This document shows, one piece after another, positions 14,428 through 23,171 of a stretch of DNA of 64,000 nucleotides. The number at the start of each line of letters is the position of its first letter. Positions within the stretch are counted from its first letter, which is position 1. Source of the stretch: Pseudomonas sp. Bc-h (lineage in GTDB: Bacteria; Pseudomonadota; Gammaproteobacteria; Pseudomonadales; Pseudomonadaceae). The position numbers were made by a program, and so were the translations under genes. Below the pieces are notes generated by a model. The model had not been told where the DNA came from, did not search any database, and saw only the letters and a program-made list of their open reading frames with translations. Where the stretch lies: the NCBI RefSeq assembly GCF_002080045.1, contig NZ_MUIN01000008.1:124001-188000 (forward strand). The letters run 5' to 3'.

Positions 14428-15234
14428 TCAATGCAGATCCAGTACATCCTGCATGTCGTACAGGCCAGCCGTTTTGCCGTCGAGCCACAATGCCGCACGA
14501 ACGGCACCCTTGGCGAATGTCATGCGACTGGATGCCTTGTGAGTGATCTCCAGGCGCTCGCCTTCAGCGGCGAAAAGCACCGTGTGATCACCGACCACAT
14601 CGCCGCCACGCACCGTAGCGAAACCGATGGTGTCGCGCTCACGAACGCCGGTGTGGCCCTGACGCCCATAAACCGCAACCTTGCTCAGATCCCGCCCTAA
14701 CGTGTTAGCGATCACCTCACCCATGCTGACCGCAGTACCCGACGGGGCGTCAACCTTATTGCGATGATGCGCTTCGATAATCTCGATATCGGCATCCTCA
14801 CCCATCACCCGCGCGGCCAGTTCCAGCAGCTTGAACGACAGATTCACACCCACACTGAAGTTGGACGCGAAGACGATCGGAATTTCCTTGCTCGCCTCTG
14901 CCAGCACGTGCTTCTGCTCGGCCGTCAGACCCGTGGTGCCAATGACCATAGCCTTGCCCGCCTTGCGGCAGAAAGCCAGGTTCTTCAGCATGACGTCGGG
15001 CAGCGTGAAGTCGATCAAAACGTCAAACTCGTCGGCAACCTGCTCCAGATTGCCGGTCAGCTGAACACCAATACGGCCCAGCGAAGCCAGTTCACCAGCG
15101 TCAGCTCCAATCATCGTGCTACCCGGACGGACAATTGCAGCAGTCAGGCCTGTCAGGGGCGCGCGCTCCTGAACAGCCTCGACCAGATGCTTGCCCATGC
15201 GCCCGGCAGCGCCCATCACAGCAATACGTCGCAT
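14428..15234 (-). CDS. dapB: 4-Hydroxy-tetrahydrodipicolinate reductase
   Basis: Reduces 4-hydroxy-tetrahydrodipicolinate with NAD(P)H in the lysine/diaminopimelate pathway. The 268-residue protein has the N-terminal nucleotide-binding GAAGRMGKHLV, the catalytic EAHHRNKVDAPSGTA loop with its His-His and Lys, and the C-terminal GLYDMQDVLDL. It lies ten bases downstream of dnaJ and upstream of carA on the same strand, the conserved Pseudomonas order. Confidence 0.97.
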   Translation of the reverse strand: MRRIAVMGAAGRMGKHLVEAVQERAPLTGLTAAIVRPGSTMIGADAGELASLGRIGVQLTGNLEQVADEFDVLIDFTLPDVMLKNLAFCRKAGKAMVIGTTGLTAEQKHVLAEASKEIPIVFASNFSVGVNLSFKLLELAARVMGEDADIEIIEAHHRNKVDAPSGTAVSMGEVIANTLGRDLSKVAVYGRQGHTGVRERDTIGFATVRGGDVVGDHTVLFAAEGERLEITHKASSRMTFAKGAVRAALWLDGKTAGLYDMQDVLDLH

Positions 15235-15244
15235 GCGTTATTCC

Positions 15245-16375
15245 TTAGAGGTCGCCGAAGAATCGCTTCACGCCTTCGAACCAGCCACTGGCCTTGGGCG
15301 AATGCGAGCTGTCGCCTTCCAGCGAGGCACGGAACTCTTCGAGCAGTTCGCGCTGACGACGCCCCAGATTGACCGGGGTCTCCACCGCCACACGACACAT
15401 CAGATCGCCCGCACCGCCACCACGGACGGGCGCGACACCCTTGCCACGCAGACGGAACTGCTTGCCGGTCTGAGTTCCCTCGGGAATCTTCAGTTTGACG
15501 CGACCGTCGAGGGTCGGCACTTCCAGTTCGCCACCCAGCGCAGCATCGGTGAAGCTGATCGGCACTTCGCAATACAAGTGCTTGCCATCGCGCTGAAAGA
15601 TCGCGTGCTCGCGCACGTTGATCACCACGTACAGATCGCCCGTCGGGCCACCTTGAACACCCGCCTCGCCTTCGCCCGACAGGCGAATGCGGTCGCCGGT
15701 GTCAACGCCAGCCGGAACCTTGACCGACAGCGTCTTGTACTCTTCGACACGGCCTTCGCCATGACAGGAGTCGCAAGGGTCGGAAATGATCTTGCCGTTG
15801 CCATGGCAACGCGGGCAGGTCTGCTGTACAGAGAAGAAGCCCTGCTGCATACGAACCTGACCAATACCGCCACAGGTCGGGCATGTGACTGGCGAGGAGC
15901 CTTTCTTGGCGCCGCTGCCATCACACGGCTTGCAGTTCACCAGCGTTGGCACGCGAATGCTGACCGTGGTGCCGCGCACGGCTTCCTCAAGGTTCAGCTC
16001 AAGGGTGTAACGCAGGTCACTGCCACGCTGTGCGCCGCCACGACCACCGCCACCCGCCCGGCCACCGCCGAAGAAGTCGCTGAAGACATCGCCGAAGATG
16101 TCGGAGAAATTGGCGCCGCCGCCGCCGAAACCGCCACCGCCCATGCCTTGATCGACACCGGCATGGCCGTATTGGTCATACGCCGCGCGCTTGCTGGCGT
16201 CGGACAACACTTCGTAGGCTTCGTTGGCTTCCTTGAAGGCATCTTCCGAGGCCTTGTCGCCCGGATTGCGGTCAGGGTGATACTTCATCGCGAGACGACG
16301 GTATGCCTTTTTCAGGTCCGCCTCGCTGGAGCCGCGCTCCACCCCCAATACTTCGTAATAGTCACGCTTTGACAT
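15245..16375 (-). CDS. dnaJ: Chaperone DnaJ
   Basis: Hsp40 co-chaperone that delivers substrates to DnaK and stimulates its ATPase. The 376-residue protein has the J domain with HPD (KYHPDRN), a Gly-rich stretch, four CxxCxGxG zinc-binding repeats (CDGSGAKKG, CPTCGGIGQV, CPRCHGNGKI, CDSCHGEGRV) and the C-terminal substrate-binding domain. It is downstream of dnaK across a 324-bp gap with REP-like hairpins. Confidence 0.98.
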   Translation of the reverse strand: MSKRDYYEVLGVERGSSEADLKKAYRRLAMKYHPDRNPGDKASEDAFKEANEAYEVLSDASKRAAYDQYGHAGVDQGMGGGGFGGGGANFSDIFGDVFSDFFGGGRAGGGGRGGAQRGSDLRYTLELNLEEAVRGTTVSIRVPTLVNCKPCDGSGAKKGSSPVTCPTCGGIGQVRMQQGFFSVQQTCPRCHGNGKIISDPCDSCHGEGRVEEYKTLSVKVPAGVDTGDRIRLSGEGEAGVQGGPTGDLYVVINVREHAIFQRDGKHLYCEVPISFTDAALGGELEVPTLDGRVKLKIPEGTQTGKQFRLRGKGVAPVRGGGAGDLMCRVAVETPVNLGRRQRELLEEFRASLEGDSSHSPKASGWFEGVKRFFGDL

Positions 16376-16565
16376 AAGTTATCTGCACTCTTGAGGACGT
16401 CCGACATGACCCTCCTGAGTCTGCCGAACTCGTTGAGCCCCTTTCAGGCCCGGACCCAACTCACGTCAATTCAACGATCCTGGTCTTGGTTCAACGGCCT
16501 TCTATCGACCGAGAAAAGCGGCAGAACAAGCCGGATTGCAGGAGCTTCCGGCTTTGCCACGAGGC

Positions 16566-16584
16566 TCGCGAGCACAGCTCGCGA
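16566..16584. repeat. REP-like inverted repeat in the dnaK-dnaJ gap
   Basis: A perfect palindrome (TCGCGAGC, three bases, GCTCGCGA) of the kind common in Pseudomonas intergenic repeats. Together with the hairpin at 16620-16637 it occupies the 3' part of the 324-bp gap between dnaK and dnaJ; nothing else is recognised there. Such pairs may stabilise or end the dnaK message. Confidence 0.65.
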
Positions 16585-16619
16585 ACCTTGAAAATTTTGG
16601 GTGTTCCAGACACGCCAAC

Positions 16620-16637
16620 GCGGGAGCAAGCTCCCGC
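16620..16637. repeat. REP-like hairpin GCGGGAGC/GCTCCCGC
   Basis: An eight-base-pair perfect stem with a two-base AA centre, a typical core of Pseudomonas REP sequences. It lies 63 bases after the dnaK stop codon. Confidence 0.65.
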
Positions 16638-16699
16638 GCGGCGACATCCTACCAGCGACCACTCGAAAATGGTCAACCGGCGATCAAGTGAGCCTGCGC

Positions 16700-18616
16700 T
16701 TACTTGTGGTCTTTGACTTCTTCGAACTCAGCGTCGACGACATCGTCAGCCGGCTTGCTTTCTTCCTGAGCGGCCTGTGCACCTTCAGGCTTCTCGGCCT
16801 GCTCGGCGTACATCTTCTGAGCAACAGGTGCGGAGACTTTCGACAGCTCTTCGACTTTCGCGTCGATAGCAGCCTTGTCGTCGCCTTTCACGGCAGCTTC
16901 CAGAGCGACCACGGCAGCTTCGATCGCGGTCTTCTCTTCGGCAGTGACCTTGTCACCCGCGTCAGCGACCATTTTGCGAGTCGAGTGAACCAGTGCGTCG
17001 CCTTGGTTGCGAGCCGATGCCAGCTCCTCGAACTTGCGGTCTTCGTCGGCGTTGGTTTCAGCATCGCGAATCATCTGCTGAATCTCTTCCTCGGACAGAC
17101 CGGAGTTGGCCTTGATCACGATCGACTGAGTCTTGCCGGTAGCCTTGTCTTTCGCACCGACGTGCAGGATGCCGTTGGCGTCGATGTCGAAGGTCACTTC
17201 GATCTGAGGCACACCACGTGGAGCCGGTGGAATCTCGGCCAGATCGAACTTGCCCAGCGACTTGTTCTGTGCGGCTTGCTTGCGCTCGCCTTGCAGAACG
17301 TGAATGGTCACAGCGCCCTGGTTGTCGTCGGCAGTCGAGAACACCTGCGATTTCTTGGTAGGAATCGTGGTGTTTTTCTCGATCAGCGCAGTCATCACGC
17401 CGCCCATGGTTTCGATACCCAGGGTCAGCGGGCTGACGTCCAGCAGCAGCACGTCCTTAACGTCACCCGCCAGAACCGCGCCCTGGATGGCAGCACCCAT
17501 GGCAACAGCTTCGTCTGGGTTGACGTCTTTACGAGCTTCTTTGCCGAAGAATTCGGTCACTTTCTGTTGAACCAGCGGCATCCGGGTCTGACCGCCGACC
17601 AGGATCACATCATTGATCTTGCCGATGTCGATACCGGCGTCTTTCAGAGCGATGCGGCAAGGCTCGATGGTGCGCTGAACCAGGTCTTCAACCAGCGATT
17701 CCAGCTTGGCGCGGGAGATTTTCACGTTCAGGTGCTTGGGACCGGTGGCGTCTGCTGTGATGTACGGCAGGTTCACGTCGGTCTGCAGACTGGACGACAG
17801 TTCGATCTTGGCTTTTTCAGCGGCTTCTTTCAGGCGCTGCATCGCCAGCGGGTCGCCCTTGAGGTTCATGCCGCTTTCTTTCTTGAATTCGTCAACGAGG
17901 TAGTCGATCAGACGAATGTCGAAGTCTTCACCACCCAGGAACGTATCGCCGTTGGTGGCCAATACTTCGAACTGGTGCTCGCCGTCGACTTCGGCAATTT
18001 CGATGACCGAAACGTCGAAGGTACCGCCACCCAGGTCATAAACGATGACAGTGTGGTCGCCCTTCGCTTTGTCCATACCATAGGCAAGAGCGGCTGCGGT
18101 TGGTTCGTTGATGATGCGTTTTACGTCCAGACCCGCGATACGGCCGGCGTCTTTGGTCGCCTGACGCTGGCTGTCGTTGAAGTAAGCCGGAACGGTGATG
18201 ACCGCTTCGGTCACGGTCTCGCCCAGGTAATCTTCGGCGGTTTTCTTCATCTTCTTCAGGATTTCCGCGGAAATCTGAGGAGGCGACATTTTCTGGCCGT
18301 TCACTTCAACCCAGGCGTCACCGTTGTCAGCCTTGGCGATTTTGTAAGGCACCATCTTGATGTCTTTCTGTACGACTTCTTCGTCGAAGCGACGACCGAT
18401 CAGACGCTTCACCGCGTACAGAGTGTTGTGCGGGTTGGTCACAGCCTGACGCTTGGCCGACTGACCCACCAGGATTTCGCCGTCGTTGGCGTACGCAACG
18501 ATCGAAGGGGTGGTACGCGCGCCTTCGGCATTCTCGATAACCTTGACGTTACCGTTTTCCAGAATGGAGACGCAGGAGTTGGTGGTCCCCAGGTCGATAC
18601 CGATAATCTTGCCCAT
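16700..18616 (-). CDS. dnaK: Chaperone DnaK (Hsp70)
   Basis: ATP-dependent protein-folding chaperone. The 638-residue protein has the actin-like ATPase domain (GIDLGTTNSCV at the start, VYDLGGGTFDVSV and VGGQTRMP), the substrate-binding domain and an acidic C-terminal tail ending in the EEVKDHK co-chaperone-binding region. It lies downstream of grpE and, besides read-through, has its own sigma-32-type promoter overlapping the grpE stop codon. Confidence 0.98.
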   Translation of the reverse strand: MGKIIGIDLGTTNSCVSILENGNVKVIENAEGARTTPSIVAYANDGEILVGQSAKRQAVTNPHNTLYAVKRLIGRRFDEEVVQKDIKMVPYKIAKADNGDAWVEVNGQKMSPPQISAEILKKMKKTAEDYLGETVTEAVITVPAYFNDSQRQATKDAGRIAGLDVKRIINEPTAAALAYGMDKAKGDHTVIVYDLGGGTFDVSVIEIAEVDGEHQFEVLATNGDTFLGGEDFDIRLIDYLVDEFKKESGMNLKGDPLAMQRLKEAAEKAKIELSSSLQTDVNLPYITADATGPKHLNVKISRAKLESLVEDLVQRTIEPCRIALKDAGIDIGKINDVILVGGQTRMPLVQQKVTEFFGKEARKDVNPDEAVAMGAAIQGAVLAGDVKDVLLLDVSPLTLGIETMGGVMTALIEKNTTIPTKKSQVFSTADDNQGAVTIHVLQGERKQAAQNKSLGKFDLAEIPPAPRGVPQIEVTFDIDANGILHVGAKDKATGKTQSIVIKANSGLSEEEIQQMIRDAETNADEDRKFEELASARNQGDALVHSTRKMVADAGDKVTAEEKTAIEAAVVALEAAVKGDDKAAIDAKVEELSKVSAPVAQKMYAEQAEKPEGAQAAQEESKPADDVVDAEFEEVKDHK

Positions 18617-18695
18617 CTTTGACTCTCCCGAAACTTTAATTAGGTTGCCGCAACTGCGTTTACAAATTGCGGTAATTCTTTAAACGCATGGCCTG

Positions 18696-18724
18696 TAAAT
18701 GGGGGCCACTCAGCTGATTTCAAG
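18696..18724 (-). promoter_or_regulatory. Sigma-32 (RpoH) promoter for dnaK
   Basis: On the minus strand a CTTGAAA -35 box (18724-18718) and a CCCCATTTA -10 box (18704-18696) are separated by 13 bp, a close match to the sigma-32 consensus CTTGAAA-N(11-16)-CCCCATNT. The -35 box includes the grpE stop codon. The start site would lie about 75 bases upstream of dnaK. Confidence 0.8.
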
Positions 18725-19286
18725 CCTGCTCGTCAATTGACGGTGCAACAGGCGACGGTGCCTTGCTGACCACGACCATGGCCGGGCGCAGCAGACGACC
18801 GTTAAGCTGATAACCCTTCTGAAACACCTTCAGTACGCTGTTCGGCTCGACGTCAGCGCTTTCCTGCATCGCCATTGCCTGATGATGCTCGGCATTGAAT
18901 GGCTGGCCGTGTGGATCGATGGCCTCCAGGTGATAACGCTTGAGGGTGTCGGCGAACATCTTCAGGGTCAGCTCGATGCCTTCGCGCATCGGACGGATGC
19001 TTTCGTCATCCGGGTTGGACAGGTCCAGACCACGCTCGAGGCTGTCGACGATCGGCAGCAGGTCGCCGGCGAACTTCTCCAGCGCGAATTTGTGGGCCTT
19101 CTCCACGTCCTGCTCTGCACGCCGGCGGACGTTCTGCAGATCCGCAGCGACACGCAGAGACTGGTCCTGCGCCGCAGCCAGTTGCTCTTCCAGCACTTGC
19201 ACACGGGTTACCAAATCTTCACCGGAGGTCGCCGCCTCGGCAGCCTGATCCTGAGCCTGCGTATCCGGGTTCTGTTCGTCAGCCAT
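18720..19286 (-). CDS. grpE: Nucleotide exchange factor GrpE
   Basis: Promotes ADP release from DnaK. The 188-residue protein has an acidic, disordered N-terminus, a long coiled coil (about 35-90) and the C-terminal beta domain with HQAMAMQ and VLKVFQKGYQLNGRLLRPAMVVVSK. It is the first gene of the grpE-dnaK-dnaJ block and lies 46 bases downstream of a sigma-32-type promoter. Confidence 0.97.
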   Translation of the reverse strand: MADEQNPDTQAQDQAAEAATSGEDLVTRVQVLEEQLAAAQDQSLRVAADLQNVRRRAEQDVEKAHKFALEKFAGDLLPIVDSLERGLDLSNPDDESIRPMREGIELTLKMFADTLKRYHLEAIDPHGQPFNAEHHQAMAMQESADVEPNSVLKVFQKGYQLNGRLLRPAMVVVSKAPSPVAPSIDEQA

Positions 19287-19338
19287 AGTTCTCTCCTTCT
19301 AATTACGTCCGTGAGCTCAACTCACGCTTCTGCCCGGC

Positions 19339-19369
19339 TATATGGGGCCGTAATTTTCGGCTTCAAGGG
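19339..19369 (-). promoter_or_regulatory. Sigma-32 (RpoH) promoter for grpE
   Basis: CCCTTGAAG (19369-19361) and CCCCATATA (19347-19339) on the minus strand are spaced by 13 bp, close to the heat-shock consensus. The start would fall about 45 bases before grpE, with a short hairpin (GTGAG/CTCAC) in the leader. Confidence 0.85.
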
Positions 19370-19522
19370 GTTTGGGTGCGGGATCCGGCGAATAACCCTA
19401 CAAATTTTCCGACATGACCCGTTTCATAACGCGGCCGGTAAAAATCGGGCATCAGTGCTAAAAACTTCTTCGAGCCTGCCAAATCGAGCTAAGCGCGGGC
19501 ATTGTCAGCCCAAAGCAAAACA

Positions 19523-19538
19523 CTGTATAAATAACCAG
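19523..19538 (+). promoter_or_regulatory. LexA (SOS) box upstream of recN
   Basis: CTG-TATAAATAAC-CAG fits the gammaproteobacterial LexA consensus CTG-N10-CAG with an AT-rich centre. It ends 24 bases before the recN ATG, where bound LexA would block the promoter or leader. recN is a classic SOS gene. Confidence 0.8.
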
Positions 19539-19562
19539 ACAAATCGCTTGGGAGCCGCCCAT

Positions 19563-21236
19563 ATGCTGGTGCACCTGTCCATACACAACTACGCCATCGT
19601 TGAACACCTCGATCTGGAGCTGGATCGTGGCATGAGCGTGATCACCGGGGAAACCGGCGCCGGTAAGTCGATCATGCTCGACGCGCTGGGCCTGACCCTG
19701 GGCGATCGCGCCGACAGCGGCGTGGTGAGACCGGGCGCCGACAAGGCGGATATCCTTGCGACATTCGATGTTTCGGACATTCCGGAAGCCGACGCCTGGC
19801 TCAAGGAGCGAGACCTCGAGACCGATGGCCCGTGCATTCTGCGCAGAGTGATCACTGCCGAAGGCCGCTCCCGCTCTTATATAAATGGGACACCCTGCCC
19901 ACAAGGTGACCTGAAGGCACTGGGCGAACTGCTGATCGATATCCACAGCCAGCACGAACATCAATCGCTGCTCAAGACCGACACCCATCGTCGGCTGCTG
20001 GACGAATATGCGGGCGCAACCGATCTCGCCCGTCAGGTCCAACTGGCCGCCCAGCGCTGGCGCCAGACCCGTCAGGAGCTTGAGCGCCTGGCGAACTCTG
20101 GCGATGAGCAACGCGCAAAGCATCAATTGCTGAGCTATCAGCTGGAAGAACTCGAAAGCCTGAGCCTGGGCGAAAACGAACTCGAATATCTGGAGCAGGA
20201 ACAGACCACTCTCACCAACGCCGAAAGCCTGCTGGGCATTTGCCGACAAGTGGTCGAGCTCTGCAGCGAGAGTGACTCGGGCAACGCGCTCAACGCCCTC
20301 ACCGCAAGCCTTAACCGGCTGACCAGTGTGAACAATTCGCCTGATGCGCTGAACGAGGCCACCAACCTGCTCTCCAGTGCGCAGATCCAGGTCGAAGAAG
20401 CGGTCGGTGAAATCAACCGGTTTCTGGACCGTTTCGAGGCCGATCCGGCGCGCCTGCAACAGATCGAGGAACGTCTCGATACGATTTACACATTGGCGCG
20501 CAAACATCGCGTGCATCCGAACGAGGTCCCGGCGCTCCACCAGAAGCTGCTGGACGAGATCGAAACGCTGAATGCCAATGACGAAGCCATAGAGCGCCTT
20601 GAGCATGAACTCGGATCCTACGCCCGCCACTACCAGGAAAAGGCTCGCGAATTAAGCGATCTGCGCCATCGCGCCGCGCCCGAACTGGCCCACGCGGTGG
20701 AACATGAAATCCAGCGCCTGGGCATGCCCGGAGGCCGCTTCAACATTGAGTTGCGACAAAACATAGACAAAGAGCTGTCGCCTCATGGTCTTGAACAGGT
20801 AGAGCTGCTGGTGAGCGCCAACCCGGGCCAACCGCTCAAGGCGCTGGCAAAGGTGGCGTCCGGTGGCGAGCTGTCGCGGATCAGCCTGGCGATTCAGGTC
20901 ATTACCGCTCAAACCTCTCGCGTACCGACACTGGTATTCGACGAAGTTGACGTTGGCATTGGAGGCCCGACGGCGGAAATCGTGGGTCAGTTGCTACGCC
21001 GGCTCGGAGAGCGTGGGCAGGTCATGACCGTCACCCACCTGCCGCAGGTCGCCGCTCAAGGACATCAACACCTGTTCGTGCACAAGGTTCGCGACGAAGA
21101 GGCCACCCGCACGGCGGTGTCCAAGCTCAGCAAAAGCGAGCGTGTAGAGGAGGTGGCGAGGATGCTGGGCGGGATCGACCTCACCAAGGAATCTCTGGCA
21201 CACGCGAAGAAGATGGTTGTGGCAGCGAAATCCTGA
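19563..21236 (+). CDS. recN: DNA repair protein RecN
   Basis: SMC-like ATPase used in recombinational repair of double-strand breaks. The 557-residue protein has a Walker A motif GETGAGKS (29-36), two coiled-coil arms around residues 160-360, an ABC signature (KVASGGELSRISLAIQ) and Walker B (LVFDEVDVGIGG). The reading frame is open far upstream, but MLVHLSIHNYAI is the family start and GGGAG lies just before it. A LexA box precedes it, so SOS induction is expected. Confidence 0.97.
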   Translation: MLVHLSIHNYAIVEHLDLELDRGMSVITGETGAGKSIMLDALGLTLGDRADSGVVRPGADKADILATFDVSDIPEADAWLKERDLETDGPCILRRVITAEGRSRSYINGTPCPQGDLKALGELLIDIHSQHEHQSLLKTDTHRRLLDEYAGATDLARQVQLAAQRWRQTRQELERLANSGDEQRAKHQLLSYQLEELESLSLGENELEYLEQEQTTLTNAESLLGICRQVVELCSESDSGNALNALTASLNRLTSVNNSPDALNEATNLLSSAQIQVEEAVGEINRFLDRFEADPARLQQIEERLDTIYTLARKHRVHPNEVPALHQKLLDEIETLNANDEAIERLEHELGSYARHYQEKARELSDLRHRAAPELAHAVEHEIQRLGMPGGRFNIELRQNIDKELSPHGLEQVELLVSANPGQPLKALAKVASGGELSRISLAIQVITAQTSRVPTLVFDEVDVGIGGPTAEIVGQLLRRLGERGQVMTVTHLPQVAAQGHQHLFVHKVRDEEATRTAVSKLSKSERVEEVARMLGGIDLTKESLAHAKKMVVAAKS

Positions 21237-21252
21237 TCAGGTGGCAAAAACA

Positions 21253-21286
21253 ACAAAGGCGACCCGAGGGTCGCCTTTGTTTTGTT
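21253..21286. terminator. Bidirectional terminator between recN and fur
   Basis: A 12-base-pair stem (ACAAAGGCGACC/GGTCGCCTTTGT) with loop CGAG and T-rich flanks on both strands lies in the 62-bp gap between the convergent recN and fur genes. Confidence 0.85.
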
Positions 21287-21298
21287 TCAAAAAAAGAC

Positions 21299-21706
21299 TT
21301 ACGCCTTTTTCGTACGTACGTAGAGCACCAGATTGTGGTCCACCAGCTCGAAGCCGTGTTTCACCACAATGGCTTTCTGCAGCTTCTCGATCTCTTCGTC
21401 GAAGAACTCGATCACCTCGCCGGAATCCACGTTGACCATGTGGTCGTGGTGGCCTCCGTCAGCCAGTTCGAATACGGCATGACCGCCGTCGAAGTTGTGG
21501 CGAACCACCAACCCGGCTGCTTCGAACTGAGTCAAAACACGGTAAACCGTTGCCAGACCGACGTCTTCGTTGGCCTCCATAAGCGCCTTGTAGACGTCTT
21601 CCGCGCTCATGTGGCGCTGCTCTGCAGAATCGAGCATTTGAAGGATCTTGACCCGTGGCAGGGTCACTTTAAGTCCAGCTTTGCGTAGTTCGCTATTTTC
21701 AACCAT
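21299..21706 (-). CDS. fur: Ferric uptake regulator Fur
   Basis: Iron-responsive repressor of siderophore and iron-uptake genes. The 135-residue protein has the winged-helix domain (LKVTLPRVKILQMLD, GLATVYRVLTQFE) and the metal-binding HFELADGGHHDHMVN-type region with its His cluster. I start it at MVENSELRKAG, the Pseudomonas start; the frame extends upstream without a good ribosome site. It is divergent from bamE, as in other pseudomonads. Confidence 0.97.
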   Translation of the reverse strand: MVENSELRKAGLKVTLPRVKILQMLDSAEQRHMSAEDVYKALMEANEDVGLATVYRVLTQFEAAGLVVRHNFDGGHAVFELADGGHHDHMVNVDSGEVIEFFDEEIEKLQKAIVVKHGFELVDHNLVLYVRTKKA

Positions 21707-21804
21707 GGTCAGCTTTCTCGCAGACGCTGCTTCGCAGCTTCTCTTAATGCAGGTATGATCGGGGTTTACGTTGTCCCAGCCAAGATAGTGGAAGTCGCCC
21801 ACCG

Positions 21805-22332
21805 ATGCAAAACACCAAGCTCTTGCTAACCAGTTTCACCTTCGTGGGACTGCTCGCACTCGCCGGTTGTTCATTCCCCGGGGTTTATAAAATCGACATC
21901 CAACAGGGCAATGTCGTCACGCAGGACATGATAGACCAGTTAAGGCCCGGAATGACCCGTCGGCAAGTAAGGTTTATCATGGGCAACCCCCTGTTGACCG
22001 ACACGTTCCACGCTGATCGCTGGGATTACCTGTACAGCCTGCAGCCTGGTGGCGGCGAACGCCAACAGGAACGCATCAGCCTGATATTCAATGCCAACGA
22101 TCAACTGGCGAGCCTCTCCGGCGACTTCAAACCGGGCGTGAGCCGCGACGAGGCGATCCTCGGCAAGAGCAGCGACACCATTGTTACCCCCGAAAACAAA
22201 GGGGAACAGCAGCCTCAGAAGGAAGAGCCGCCGAAACCGGGCTCCCTGCTGGAACAGATCCAGAACGACGTCGACAAGGTCGAAACCGTTCCTGTCCCGA
22301 CTCAAGAACCGCTGGATACCAATCCACGCTGA
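21805..22332 (+). CDS. bamE: Outer-membrane assembly lipoprotein BamE (OmlA)
   Basis: Lipoprotein of the BAM complex that inserts outer-membrane proteins. The 175-residue precursor has a signal peptide ending in the lipobox LALAGC (lipidated C22) and the SmpA/OmlA fold with IDIQQGN, LRPGMTRRQVRFIMG and WDYLYSLQPGG. The C-terminal tail, rich in Gln, Pro and Glu, is longer than in E. coli but usual in Pseudomonas. It is divergent from fur. Confidence 0.95.
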   Translation: MQNTKLLLTSFTFVGLLALAGCSFPGVYKIDIQQGNVVTQDMIDQLRPGMTRRQVRFIMGNPLLTDTFHADRWDYLYSLQPGGGERQQERISLIFNANDQLASLSGDFKPGVSRDEAILGKSSDTIVTPENKGEQQPQKEEPPKPGSLLEQIQNDVDKVETVPVPTQEPLDTNPR

Positions 22333-22357
22333 TCTCGCTGGCATCCAGAACCAGCAC

Positions 22358-22386
22358 AAAAAAGCCCGGCACTGCCGGGCTTTTTT
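22358..22386. terminator. Bidirectional terminator between bamE and rnfH
   Basis: AAAAAAGCCCGGC, loop ACT, GCCGGGCTTTTTT forms a perfect stem with A and T runs on both sides, between the convergent bamE and rnfH genes. Confidence 0.92.
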
Positions 22387-22428
22387 ACGCCTTTCAATCG
22401 AAGCGATGAAAAACTTAAATCGGTTTAT

Positions 22429-22737
22429 CTACGCTTTCCGGGCCCTCGCAGCCTTCTCTGCACGCATACGACGTATCTCTTTCGGATCGGCCAACAACGG
22501 GCGATAAATTTCGACCCTGTCACCCTCCTCCAGTTGACGCACCTGCGGATCAGCAACCACCCTGCCAAAGATCCCCAAGGGACATTGCGCCAGATCCAGT
22601 TCCGAGAACCGCTGCGCGATCCCCGACGCCGTCACCGCGCCCAGCACCGTAGTGCCCTTGGGCACACCGAGCTTGATCAGTTCCTGGCGATCGACCGCGG
22701 CATACACCACCTCGATGCTGATCATCACCTCAGCCAT
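22429..22737 (-). CDS. rnfH: RnfH family protein (UPF0125)
   Basis: Small ubiquitin-like beta-grasp protein of unknown biochemical role. The 102-residue protein has the family EVVYA start region, GTTVLGAV, CPLGIFGRVV and GDRVEIYRPLLADPKEIRRMRAEKA, and a basic C-terminus. It overlaps the 3' end of ratA by eight bases; the ratA-rnfH pair is conserved in proteobacteria. An alternative ATG lies four codons into the gene. Confidence 0.9.
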   Translation of the reverse strand: MAEVMISIEVVYAAVDRQELIKLGVPKGTTVLGAVTASGIAQRFSELDLAQCPLGIFGRVVADPQVRQLEEGDRVEIYRPLLADPKEIRRMRAEKAARARKA

Positions 22738-23164
22738 GCAGCTCTTTGGCTCGCTGGCAGAAGGCGTCCACCAATGTATTGGCTGCCTGATTGAACAGAG
22801 GGCCCAGGGTGGCCCGCACGATGGATCCGGAATAATCGAAGGACAGATCAAGGCTGATCTTGCAGGCCTTTTCACCCAGCGCCTTGAAGGTCCAGACGCC
22901 ATGCAGCTGACTGAACGGTCCCTCTTCCAGATTCATTTCGATGGTCTGGCCTGGTGTCAGCGTGTTGCGGGTAACGAAGTGCTGACTCAGCCCACCCTTT
23001 GCCACCTCGACCCGGGCACGCATCGAAGTATCGCTCTGCTCCAGCACCGTGGCGCCGGAACACCATGGCAGGAACTCCGAGTAGTGAGCCACGTCGTTGA
23101 CCAGGTCGTACAGCACCTGAGCGGGATACGGCAACAGGGCCGAACGTTGAATATGCGTAGTCAT
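22730..23164 (-). CDS. ratA: RatA/PasT family START-domain protein
   Basis: Polyketide cyclase/START-fold protein (144 residues) of the RatA/PasT/Coq10 family. E. coli RatA has been reported to bind 50S subunits, and related proteins bind ubiquinone; which role applies here cannot be read from sequence. Visible family features are the YDLVNDVAHYSEFLPWC start and a long C-terminal amphipathic helix. I start it at MTTHIQRSALL. It overlaps rnfH, its usual partner. smpB, the usual neighbour, lies just past the symporter gene on the opposite strand. Confidence 0.9.
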   Translation of the reverse strand: MTTHIQRSALLPYPAQVLYDLVNDVAHYSEFLPWCSGATVLEQSDTSMRARVEVAKGGLSQHFVTRNTLTPGQTIEMNLEEGPFSQLHGVWTFKALGEKACKISLDLSFDYSGSIVRATLGPLFNQAANTLVDAFCQRAKELHG

Positions 23165-23171
23165 GTCAGCG

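Noticed and set aside
19458..20630. 390-codon frame opposite recN
   Set aside because: Antisense shadow; recN with its LexA box explains the region.
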